From: Thalassospira sp. HJ
GTDB lineage: Bacteria > Pseudomonadota > Alphaproteobacteria > Rhodospirillales > Thalassospiraceae
NCBI RefSeq assembly: GCF_000948415.1
Contig: NZ_JYII01000015.1
Span: forward strand, 107,510-171,509
Direction: 5' to 3'
DNA: 64,000 nt
Below the pieces are notes generated by a model. The model made no database searches, was not told the origin of the DNA, and saw nothing but the letters and a program-made list of their open reading frames with translations. Within the stretch, counting starts at the first letter, position 1. Every line of letters begins with the position of its first letter. This document shows positions 55,897 to 63,792 of the stretch, piece by piece. The position numbers and the translations under genes are program-made.

Positions 55897-56859
55897 TTAA
55901 ACAGCAACCGCCCCAGCATCATCTTCAATGCCATGACCAATCGCGCGTGCGCAGAAATGCGGGCGCAGGCCGGACCGGGCAAACGCCCCTTCGATATCCT
56001 GCCCGTCAAGGAACCCGCCCCGGTGCACCAGAAGGGTCTTGATCCCCGATGCCAGCCCACCAAGCACATCGGTATGAACCGTATCGCCCACCATCAGCAC
56101 ACGGCTGCGATCAACGCCGGGGTGACGTTTCAGCACTTCCTCAAACACATGATGGTACGGCTTGCCGACACATTCCGGCATCACACCCGATGCATCGGCC
56201 GCCAGATGCGCGAAATACCCCGACTCAACCGAAAGGAAATCCCCCATCGGCGCACAGATATCCGGGTTACCGACAAGGATCGGACGCGGATTGTCCTTAA
56301 GGCTCGCTTCCAGAAGGGCTTGCTGCGTATCGGTCCAGCTATCGGAATCAATCAGCAGGAACCCGCCCACCGCGTCATAAAGCGCGCGATCACTGCCAAG
56401 CGGCTCAACATCGCCCGGCAGGATATCAAACGGCCAGTCGGTCGGTGCCATCGCGCCCCAATGGGTGATATCGGCATATTCATTCATGAGCGGCGCGACA
56501 AACTGCTGACTGCTGATCAAGCTGTTATTGTCAAAATCAAAACCGCGATTGCGGTGACGCGCCAGAATGGCCTCGCCCGAGCTTGAGGCATCATTGGTCA
56601 CAACGGCAATCTTCTTGCCCATATCCTGAAGGGCGGCAACCGTCTTGACCGCACCGGGAATGGCGCTTTGGCCGCTGTTGAGCACGCCAAAGGCATCAAA
56701 CACGATCAGGTCAAACTGATCGGCAATCGCCAGAAGGTTATCGACATAATCGGTCGCGGCCGGAACCGCATCGGGCTGAACCTGTGGCAGACGCGGTGCA
56801 TAGCGCAAATAGGCATCCATGGCCTGCGCAAAATCCAGTTGCAACCGATTGGCACTCAT
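55897..56859 (-). CDS. NagD-like HAD phosphatase
   Basis: A 320-residue HAD hydrolase of the NagD/CbbY-like class IIA group. Motif I FDLIVFDAFGVLNSGQSAIPGA has the nucleophilic Asp, VVTNDASSS is motif II, then a large C2 cap, KPYHHVFEEVLKRHP, and motif IV MVGDTVHTDVLGGLASGIKTLLV. Substrates of this group are sugar phosphates and pyridoxal phosphate-like compounds. The ATG at 56859 has GGGAG upstream; a GTG at 56874 in frame is the alternative. Confidence 0.82.
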   Translation of the reverse strand: MSANRLQLDFAQAMDAYLRYAPRLPQVQPDAVPAATDYVDNLLAIADQFDLIVFDAFGVLNSGQSAIPGAVKTVAALQDMGKKIAVVTNDASSSGEAILARHRNRGFDFDNNSLISSQQFVAPLMNEYADITHWGAMAPTDWPFDILPGDVEPLGSDRALYDAVGGFLLIDSDSWTDTQQALLEASLKDNPRPILVGNPDICAPMGDFLSVESGYFAHLAADASGVMPECVGKPYHHVFEEVLKRHPGVDRSRVLMVGDTVHTDVLGGLASGIKTLLVHRGGFLDGQDIEGAFARSGLRPHFCARAIGHGIEDDAGAVAV

Positions 56860-57253
56860 AGTCGTTTCTCCCACACAAACAGCACGTCATTCAAATTCCG
56901 GCGTATTCAAACCGATTAGCGCTTTAATTACACCTAAAATTATTCGCAACACCACAAACGCGGATAATCAACCAAAACGCATCACGCAGCCCGACCACCC
57001 ATGCGCTCAGCGCATGCCTACAAAGAGCCTAAAACCCACGTCGAACAGCCCTTCTAGAACAGTTAACGAGAGATCTCACCGGTTTCTGCACTTTTCAAGC
57101 CGCAGGCATGCAAAAAACGCATTGGATTAACTGCGTATTCACCCGTAGATTGCCCTCACGAAATGAATAGGACGTATCGACTGATGAATGCGCCACCAAG
57201 CAGTTGATCACTCGATACACCCCATGCAAACCGACACGTCAAACCAGCTAACT

Positions 57254-57318
57254 ATTCCGATGCGGAATATCTCGGTGAGAACATGCCGGTTAACTGAATT
57301 AGACGCCGATTAATCGGC
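57254..57318. promoter_or_regulatory. Two palindromes upstream of the DUF1127 gene
   Basis: ATTCCG-ATG-CGGAAT (57254-57268) and GCCGATTAATCGGC (57305-57318, a perfect 14-base palindrome) lie 72-86 and 22-35 bases before the DUF1127 start. They are the only structured parts of a 480-base gene-free region (56860-57339). They may be regulator binding sites; the second could also hinder or shape translation of the short message. Confidence 0.45.
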
Positions 57319-57339
57319 CGGTTTGAAATAGGTGATGAA

Positions 57340-57498
57340 ATGATCGTAACCAAGATTTTTGCTTTCCTTCGCGCTCTGCGCGTTCAGTACCAGACCCAGA
57401 CTGCGCTGCGCAAACTCGATCCGCGCGAACTGGCAGACATCGGTCTGAACCGCGACATGATCGACGATGTAGCACACCGTGTTGCTTTCGGTCGCTAA
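57340..57498 (+). CDS. DUF1127 micro-protein
   Basis: A 52-residue basic protein: start MIVTKIFAFLRALRVQYQ, then TALRKLDPRELADIGLNRDMI, ending VAFGR. The L-x-x-L-D-x-R-E-L-x-D-I-G-L-x-R pattern is the DUF1127 (YjiS-like) core. Members are short arginine-rich proteins common in alphaproteobacteria, some tied to phosphate, carbon and small-RNA metabolism. GGTGA lies 6 bases before the ATG and a strong terminator follows, so it is a monocistronic transcript. Confidence 0.88.
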   Translation: MIVTKIFAFLRALRVQYQTQTALRKLDPRELADIGLNRDMIDDVAHRVAFGR

Positions 57499-57521
57499 GC
57501 CACGACCGTAACGTCCACGAG

Positions 57522-57556
57522 AAAGCCCCGACAGAGTTTCTGTCGGGGCTTTTTCT
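57522..57556 (+). terminator. Terminator of the DUF1127 gene
   Basis: AAAGCCCCGACAGA (57522-57535) pairs perfectly with TCTGTCGGGGCTTT (57539-57552) around 3 bases, followed by TTC. It is 23 bases after the stop. Confidence 0.95.
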
Positions 57557-57596
57557 TTGTCTACATTTCGGGATCGCGGAACAAACGCTCGCTGAA

Positions 57597-59114
57597 CTAG
57601 TTGGCAAACAGCGCCTTGTGTTCTTCACGCAAGACATTCTTCTGCACCTTGCCCATGGCATTGCGCGGCAGTTCATCAACAAAGAACACACGCTTGGGCA
57701 CCTTGAAATTGGCGAGCTCGGATTTGATCGCGGCAATCACGCCCTCTTCGCTTAAGCCGCCTTTCTTTTCCGGGACGATGACGGCGACAACCGCCTCGCC
57801 AAAATCGGGGTGCTGAACGCCGATCACGGCACTTTCAACAACACCATCCATCTTGTCGATCAGGGTTTCGATTTCCTTCGGGTACACGTTAAACCCGCCG
57901 GAAATCACAAGATCCTTGGCACGCCCGACGATATGGACATAACCCTTGGCATCGATCTTGGCGATGTCACCGGTGATAAAGAACCCGTCATCGCGGAATT
58001 CCTCGGCGGTTTTTTCCGGCATCTGCCAGTAACCGGCAAACACATTCAGTCCACGCGCTTCGAGCACGCCGATCTCATCGACACCCAAGGCATTGCCGTC
58101 TTCATCGCACACGCGCACCTCGACATCTGGCAATGCCGGGCCGACGGTATGAACAATGCGCTCGCCATCAAGCGGGTTGGACGTCGCCATGCCCATTTCA
58201 GTCATGCCGTAACGCTCAAGCAACGCCTTGCCCGTGCGTTCCTTGAACGCAGTAAAGGTCTCGGGCAGAAGCGGTGCGGAGCCTGAAATGAACAGCCGCA
58301 TGCTTGATGTCACATCGGCGGTAAAATCATCACCCGACAACAAACGCACATAGAAGGTCGGAACGCCCATCATCACCGTACTGCGCGGCAGAAGTGCCAT
58401 CACCTGGTCACGATCAAACTTCGGCAGGAAGAACATCTTCGATCCCGACAGCATCACGCAGTGACATGCAATAAACAGCCCATGGGTATGGAAGATCGGC
58501 AAGGCATGCAAAAGTGTATCATCGCCCGCGAAGCCCCAAAGCTTTTCCAGCGTCGATGCATTGGACCACAGGTTCATCTGCGTCATCATGGCACCCTTGG
58601 GCTTGCCCGTCGTGCCGGATGTATAAAGAATGGCCGCCAGCTCATCATCTTCGCACGCCACCGGCGCAAAATCCGTGGATTGCGATGCTGCCCCGTCCAT
58701 CAGGCTGCCCTCTGCCTGCATGCCCAGTGTCAGAACATGCGACACACCCTGCTCACTCGCGATTGCCTTGACCTCATCTTCACGATGCGGCTGGCACACG
58801 AAAATCACCGGCGATGCGTTATCCATGAAATAGGCAAGCTCACCTGCCTGATAGGCCGTATTAAGCGGCAGGTAAACAAGGCCCGCACGAATGCAGCCAA
58901 GATAAAGAAACAGTGCTTCGGGGGATTTATCGACCTGAACAGCAACCCGGTCGCCCTTTTTCGCACCAAGCGACGTCAGAAGCCCTGCAATTCGGGCCGA
59001 TGCATGATCGGCATCGCCATAGCTATAGGTCTTGCCATCTGGCGTCTCGATCAGAACCGAAGACAGGTCTGCCGGAAACCGGTCACGAATGCGCATGAAT
59101 AGGCTGTTGGTCAC
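57597..59114 (-). CDS. matB: Malonate-CoA ligase MatB
   Basis: A 505-residue adenylate-forming ligase. AMP-binding motifs: LYTSGTTGKPKGAMMTQ, ERYGMTEMGMATSNP, FFITGDIAKIDAKGYVHIVGR and the catalytic lysine in LPRNAMGKVQKN. The body (GDRVAVQVDKSPEALFLYLGCIRAGLVYLPLNTAYQ as a whole) closely resembles rhizobial malonyl-CoA synthetases. A GTG at 59114 with GGGGAAG upstream gives the usual MatB start (TNSLFMRIRDRFP). Long-chain or other acyl-CoA synthetases remain possible. No malonate decarboxylase lies beside it. Confidence 0.78.
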   Translation of the reverse strand: MTNSLFMRIRDRFPADLSSVLIETPDGKTYSYGDADHASARIAGLLTSLGAKKGDRVAVQVDKSPEALFLYLGCIRAGLVYLPLNTAYQAGELAYFMDNASPVIFVCQPHREDEVKAIASEQGVSHVLTLGMQAEGSLMDGAASQSTDFAPVACEDDELAAILYTSGTTGKPKGAMMTQMNLWSNASTLEKLWGFAGDDTLLHALPIFHTHGLFIACHCVMLSGSKMFFLPKFDRDQVMALLPRSTVMMGVPTFYVRLLSGDDFTADVTSSMRLFISGSAPLLPETFTAFKERTGKALLERYGMTEMGMATSNPLDGERIVHTVGPALPDVEVRVCDEDGNALGVDEIGVLEARGLNVFAGYWQMPEKTAEEFRDDGFFITGDIAKIDAKGYVHIVGRAKDLVISGGFNVYPKEIETLIDKMDGVVESAVIGVQHPDFGEAVVAVIVPEKKGGLSEEGVIAAIKSELANFKVPKRVFFVDELPRNAMGKVQKNVLREEHKALFAN

Positions 59115-59195
59115 TTTACTGCTTCCCCGAGAGTTCGTTTTGACCGGCAGGTTTCCCTGCCGGTCTTTTGTGCGGGCAGCATAGTGCAACCAACC

Positions 59196-59224
59196 ATTAT
59201 AGGTAAACAAGTACCTTTTTACCG
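59196..59224 (-). promoter_or_regulatory. Candidate matB promoter with an embedded palindrome
   Basis: On the minus strand a perfect TATAAT (59201-59196) lies 17 bases after CGGTAA (59224-59219). AGGTA-N6-TACCT (59201-59216) is a perfect palindrome inside the spacer, placed to block polymerase. The downstream gene (matB) starts about 80 bases later. Confidence 0.45.
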
Positions 59225-59272
59225 CAATGGTCAATTTTGTCTGTCAAACAGACCGGGTTTGCGGGTTTGGCC

Positions 59273-60457
59273 TTAATCCAGCGCGACAGACGGGAATTCA
59301 CCATCGATATACGGGAACGCCTCACCAACAGTTACCTGCACCTCGGGATGGAACCCGTTGAAATGGGTGGCAAGCGCGTTGCTATAAGCCCCGATATGAC
59401 CAAACTCGATCCAGTCGCCTTCGCGAATATCGGCAGGCAACGTCACGGTTGCTGGCAAGACATCCATGTTGTCGCAAGTCGGCCCATAAATCGTGAAGTC
59501 CAGCGTTTCCTCGGGATCGAAATCACCATCAATGCGCATCGGGCGCACCGGATAACGCAATTGCCCGGTCACGGTTTCCGAAAGACTGCCGTAAACCCCG
59601 TCATTGATGAACAGTGTGTCTTCCTTGCGCAGATGCACCTGCGTGATCAGGGAAATACCACTGGAAACCAGCGCCCTGCCCGGTTCGCACATATAGGTGG
59701 TATCGGGCATATCAAGCCAGCGGATGCAATCCTTGATCTCGTCCATGAACTCGTCAAGGCTCGCCCCGCGCTGGTTCATATACTGACCGGGGAAACCGCC
59801 CCCGACGTCAATATGCTTGACCTTAACACCGGAAAAATCAACGACCTGACGGATAATCTCGACCGCGATCCGATAACCGGTCGGCGTCGTGCATTGCGAC
59901 CCGACATGGAAGCAAAGCCCGGCATGGTATCCGTATTCATCAACCTTTTTCAAAAGCTCGGCCGCGACCATCGGACGCGCGCCAAACTTGGCCGACAGGT
60001 TATAGGTCGCACCGGCCGGCGGGGTCGCCAGACGGACATGGATGACCAGGTTCTTGTCGCCCTCGGTCTCTTCGCGGATTTTCTCAAGCTCTTCGATGGT
60101 ATCGATCACATAGTGATCAATTCCGAACACCCGATAGGCATTGCGGATGGCATCACGGCTTTTGACCGGATGCATGAAATAGGCCTTCATCCCCGGGAAC
60201 TGACGACGCACGATAGAGATTTCCTCGGGCGAAGCGGTATCAAAATGACGCACCCCGCCTTCGTGAAGATATCGCATGACTTCCGGATGCGGATTACATT
60301 TCACCGCATAAAGGACGTCGCCCGGGAACATTTCGACAAAGCGCTGCGCTGTTTCTCGAAGAATATTGGGTCTGAGGCAATACACCGGATAGGAAGGTTT
60401 GAGTTCCTTAACAACATCGAACGTCGTATCGAAATGACGTGGCACAATATACTCCAT
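59273..60457 (-). CDS. Type III ornithine/lysine decarboxylase
   Basis: A 394-residue PLP enzyme of the alanine-racemase fold. PLP lysine in DVLYAVKCNPHPEVMRYL, FHVGSQCTTPTGY, glycine loop IDVGGGFPG, EPGRALVSS and the partner-subunit cysteine motif YGPTCDNMDV. It decarboxylates ornithine (giving putrescine) or lysine (cadaverine); alphaproteobacterial members are often bifunctional. It is divergent from an aldehyde dehydrogenase across 242 bases, which hold two AACCAATA direct repeats (60623-60630, 60637-60644). Confidence 0.9.
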   Translation of the reverse strand: MEYIVPRHFDTTFDVVKELKPSYPVYCLRPNILRETAQRFVEMFPGDVLYAVKCNPHPEVMRYLHEGGVRHFDTASPEEISIVRRQFPGMKAYFMHPVKSRDAIRNAYRVFGIDHYVIDTIEELEKIREETEGDKNLVIHVRLATPPAGATYNLSAKFGARPMVAAELLKKVDEYGYHAGLCFHVGSQCTTPTGYRIAVEIIRQVVDFSGVKVKHIDVGGGFPGQYMNQRGASLDEFMDEIKDCIRWLDMPDTTYMCEPGRALVSSGISLITQVHLRKEDTLFINDGVYGSLSETVTGQLRYPVRPMRIDGDFDPEETLDFTIYGPTCDNMDVLPATVTLPADIREGDWIEFGHIGAYSNALATHFNGFHPEVQVTVGEAFPYIDGEFPSVALD

Positions 60458-60699
60458 CGTTTACGAATATCAGGCGCCCAGACACGTACCGCCGCCGGGC
60501 TGGCCTTTTAGCCCGATTAGCGTACCAGCCCTTTTTCCCCCTGTCATGCTCCTTGCGCATGCCTTGCAGGTAATAGGCAGTAATTGCGCTTGATATTGCA
60601 TCGCCCTGCCGATAATTTGGTAAACCAATACCAAATAACCAATATCGTGCGCCCCACGCGTTTGAGCGGTCCCGCACGTCAACCTACAGGGAGCCTGAA

Positions 60700-62187
60700 A
60701 TGCCCATCGATCCGATCCTTGATCCAACCGTTCTGGCCAAGGAACTGTCCGGCTATCATCTGATCAACGGAAAACTTGTCGCCCCGAAAAACGGCAAGAC
60801 CTTTGATGTTCTCAACCCTGCCACGGGCAAGGTCATCGGTCAGGCAGCCGACGGTGACGCCGACGACGGCGCACTTGCCGTCGCCGCAGCAAAGGCCGCC
60901 CAGAAGGATTGGGCAGAACGTCCGGCGCGTGAACGCGGCAAGCTTTTGTCTGAATGTGGTCGCGTCCTGATGTCTCATTCCGAAGAACTCGGTCGTCTGG
61001 TCGCACTGGAATCCGGCAAGGCCCTTCGCACCGAAAGCCGGGTCGAGGCATCTGTCCTGGCCGATATGTTCGTCTTCTTTGGTGGTCTCGCATCCGAGCT
61101 CAAGGGCGAAACGGTTCCGTTCAACCCGAACATGATGACCCTGACCACGCGCGAAGCTGTCGGCGTTGTCGGTGCGATCATTCCGTGGAACGTGCCAATG
61201 ATGCTGATGGCGATCAAGGTCGCCCCGGCACTGGTTGCCGGTAACGCGGTCGTTGTCAAATCCGCCGAAGACACCCCGCTTGCTGTCCTGCGCGTATGCC
61301 AGATCATGCAGGAAGTTCTGCCTGCTGGTGTATTCAACATCCTGTCCGGCTTTGGCCCGTCTTGCGGTGGCCCGCTGGTCGAACACAAGGATGTCAAAAA
61401 GGTTTCCTTCACCGGGTCGGTTGAAACCGGTCGCACGGTCTATCGCGCCGCTGCCGAAAAACTCATTCCCGTCACCCTCGAACTCGGTGGCAAGTCACCG
61501 ATGATCGTCATGGGCGACGCCGACCTTGATAAGGCCATCGCTGGTGCGATTGGCGGCATGCGCTTCACCCGTCAGGGACAGAGCTGCACGGCCGCATCGC
61601 GCATGCTGGTGCATGAAAGCCTGCATGACGAATTCGTCAAACGCCTGATTGACAAGGTCAACACCCTTAAAATGGGCGATCCGCTGGATGAAGAAACCGA
61701 CATCGGCACGATCATCAACCGCAAACAGTTCGACAAGGTTTGCGGCTATATAGAAACCGGCGAGAAAGAAGGTGCGACCAAGAACGAACTGAGCGCCCTT
61801 CCCACCGACAGCGCCCTTTCCGATGGCCTGTTTGTCCGTCCGGTGATCTTCACCGATGTTGATCCGAATGCCCGTGTGGCCCGTGAAGAAATCTTTGGCC
61901 CGGTCGCCTGCGTCTTCAAGTTCAAAACCTTTGAAGAGGCGCTTGAGCTTGCCAATGACAGTGACTTCGGTCTGGCGGCGACCGTCTGGACGACGGATCT
62001 GAAAACCGCCCTAGTCGCAACCAAGCGCCTTGAAGCCGGCTTTGTACAGGTCAACCAGAACCTTGTTGTTCAGCCGAACCTGTCTTACGGCGGCATCAAG
62101 CTTTCCGGCCTTGGCAAGGAAGCATCGCTTGAAAGCATGCTCGAACACTTCACCTACAAGAAAACCGTTATTCTGAACATGGAATAA
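60700..62187 (+). CDS. NAD(P)-dependent aldehyde dehydrogenase
   Basis: A 495-residue enzyme. AIIPWNVPMMLMAIKVAPALVAGN and FTGSVETGR are the coenzyme motifs, the catalytic Glu is in VTLELGGKSPMIV and the catalytic Cys in RQGQSCTAASRM. The betaine/amino-aldehyde branch is possible. Divergence from a diamine-forming decarboxylase suggests aminoaldehyde oxidation (from putrescine), but the substrate is not certain. GGGAG lies 7 bases before the ATG. Confidence 0.9.
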   Translation: MPIDPILDPTVLAKELSGYHLINGKLVAPKNGKTFDVLNPATGKVIGQAADGDADDGALAVAAAKAAQKDWAERPARERGKLLSECGRVLMSHSEELGRLVALESGKALRTESRVEASVLADMFVFFGGLASELKGETVPFNPNMMTLTTREAVGVVGAIIPWNVPMMLMAIKVAPALVAGNAVVVKSAEDTPLAVLRVCQIMQEVLPAGVFNILSGFGPSCGGPLVEHKDVKKVSFTGSVETGRTVYRAAAEKLIPVTLELGGKSPMIVMGDADLDKAIAGAIGGMRFTRQGQSCTAASRMLVHESLHDEFVKRLIDKVNTLKMGDPLDEETDIGTIINRKQFDKVCGYIETGEKEGATKNELSALPTDSALSDGLFVRPVIFTDVDPNARVAREEIFGPVACVFKFKTFEEALELANDSDFGLAATVWTTDLKTALVATKRLEAGFVQVNQNLVVQPNLSYGGIKLSGLGKEASLESMLEHFTYKKTVILNME

Positions 62188-62221
62188 CATCGTCTTCCGT
62201 CAGATACGCCTGACTTTAAGG

Positions 62222-62254
62222 AACCGGGTTGCACATCACGCAACCCGGTTTTTC
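62222..62254 (+). terminator. Terminator after the aldehyde dehydrogenase
   Basis: AACCGGGTTGC (62222-62232) pairs perfectly with GCAACCCGGTT (62240-62250) across 7 bases, followed by TTTC-TTTT. Confidence 0.92.
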
Positions 62255-62328
62255 TTTTCCGGTGCTTGACCTTGCGCGTGCAATCCGCAAAGGTGCCCTT
62301 CTTAAACACATCCAAACCCGGAAAGTAC

Positions 62329-62433
62329 ATGGCTATGTCTGCAGCTACTGACATCCTCGCATCACACTCCCGCCCGACGCTTCGTGCCGGTGTGATGGCC
62401 ATGATTATGGGCATTTCCGACCTGCGAATGTGA
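62329..62433 (+). CDS. Possible 34-residue leader or micro-protein
   Basis: An open frame of 34 codons begins MAMSAATDILASHSRP and ends GISDLRM. It has GGAAAG 4 bases before its ATG and ends just before a perfect hairpin, 100 bases upstream of threonine deaminase. It is not visibly rich in isoleucine, valine or threonine, so a classic attenuator peptide is not obvious. A methionine-rich stretch (VMAMIMGI) is notable. Treat as possible. Confidence 0.35.
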   Translation: MAMSAATDILASHSRPTLRAGVMAMIMGISDLRM

Positions 62434-62435
62434 TC

Positions 62436-62457
62436 CCTGTCATCTGCGGATGACAGG
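62436..62457 (+). other. Perfect hairpin after the micro-ORF
   Basis: CCTGTCATC (62436-62444) pairs perfectly with GATGACAGG (62449-62457) around 4 bases. It begins 3 bases after the micro-ORF stop. There is no T-run directly after it (a short TTTTT comes 15 bases later), so it is not a typical terminator. It could be an attenuator for the ilvA gene 85 bases downstream. Confidence 0.55.
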
Positions 62458-62541
62458 TCCGGTTGATTACCGTTTTTCACCCAACACATGATAATATTGC
62501 CACCTCACCATAAAGATGGTGGCCGCAGGAGCATGGAAATT

Positions 62542-63762
62542 ATGACTGTTTCCTATCACGATATCGTTCGCGCATCCGGCTTGCTTGAAGGCATTGTTGC
62601 GAAAACGCCGCTGGTAAAATCTCTAACCCTGTCAAACATTTGCCAGGCAGAAGTTTATCTTAAACTTGAAAACCAGCAATATACCGCATCCTTCAAGGAA
62701 CGTGGCGCCTACGTGAAACTGGCAAGCCTGACACCCCAGGAACGCGAAAAAGGCGTTATCGCCGTCTCGGCAGGCAACCACGCACAGGGTGTGGCCTATA
62801 ACGCCAAGCGCCTTGGCATTCCCGCCACCATCGTGATGCCAAAAAACACCCCCTACACCAAGGTCCACCATACCCGTTCGCACGGTGCGGAAGTCGTTCT
62901 GACCGGCAATGTCTTTGCCGAAAGCCTCGAAGCCGCCGCACGCATTCAGCAGGAACGCGGCTTGACCTTTGTCCACCCGTTTGATGATCCGCATATCATC
63001 GCAGGCCAGGGCACCGTCGGGCTCGAGATCCTTAATGAAAACACCGACATTGACACCATCGTTGTGCCGATTGGCGGTGGTGGTCTGGCATCGGGTGTTG
63101 TGACCGCCATCAAATCGCGCCGCCCGGACATCGAAGTCGTTGGCGTCGAGACCAAGCTGTACCCGTCCATGTATGAAGGCATGCACGACAAGGAATTTAC
63201 TGGCGGTGGCGTGACCATTGCCGAAGGCATTGCTGTCAAGCAACCCGGTGGCCTCACGCTTGAAATCTGCAAGGAAAAGCTCGATGACGTTGTTCTGGTC
63301 GAGGAAAGCTCGATCGAACGGTCGATCCAGATGCTGATCGAGATCGAGAAAAGCGTGGTCGAAGGTGCCGGTGCGGCCCCGCTGGCTGCCCTTCTCGATC
63401 ACCCGGAACGGTTCAAGGGCAAGAAAGTCTGCCTGATCGTCAGTGGCGGCAATATCGATACCCGCCTGCTCGCCCAGGTCCTGATGCGCGGTATGGCGCG
63501 CGAAGGTCGTCTTGTTCGTGTGCGCATCGAAATCCCGGATGTGCCGGGTGCACTTTCGACCATCAGTGCCCTGATCGGCGAAGAAGACGCCAACATCATC
63601 GAAGTCTATCACCAGCGCCATTTCTATGACGTTCCGGCCAAGCAGACCGATGTCGACATGGTGCTTGAGGTCCGCGACACCCTGCATGGTCAGCAGGTCA
63701 TCGATCGCCTGATCAAGGAAGGCTTTGGCGGTCGACTGCTCGGTAACACCTCGCTCGACTGA
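62542..63762 (+). CDS. Threonine ammonia-lyase with C-terminal ACT domain
   Basis: A 406-residue PLP enzyme that deaminates threonine to 2-oxobutyrate. PLP lysine in YTASFKERGAYVKL, SAGNHAQGVAYNA, phosphate loop PIGGGGLASGV and late LIVSGGNIDTRLL. A single ACT domain follows (VRIEIPDVPGALSTISALIGEEDANIIEVYHQR, as a whole). The catabolic-type (TdcB-like) core plus one ACT domain is a known variant, feeding isoleucine synthesis or catabolism. The ATG at 62542 is favoured because GGAG lies 10 bases upstream; 62533 would put it too close. Confidence 0.92.
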   Translation: MTVSYHDIVRASGLLEGIVAKTPLVKSLTLSNICQAEVYLKLENQQYTASFKERGAYVKLASLTPQEREKGVIAVSAGNHAQGVAYNAKRLGIPATIVMPKNTPYTKVHHTRSHGAEVVLTGNVFAESLEAAARIQQERGLTFVHPFDDPHIIAGQGTVGLEILNENTDIDTIVVPIGGGGLASGVVTAIKSRRPDIEVVGVETKLYPSMYEGMHDKEFTGGGVTIAEGIAVKQPGGLTLEICKEKLDDVVLVEESSIERSIQMLIEIEKSVVEGAGAAPLAALLDHPERFKGKKVCLIVSGGNIDTRLLAQVLMRGMAREGRLVRVRIEIPDVPGALSTISALIGEEDANIIEVYHQRHFYDVPAKQTDVDMVLEVRDTLHGQQVIDRLIKEGFGGRLLGNTSLD

Positions 63763-63792
63763 TCAACAATTCACAAACAAAAAGCAGCGGTA

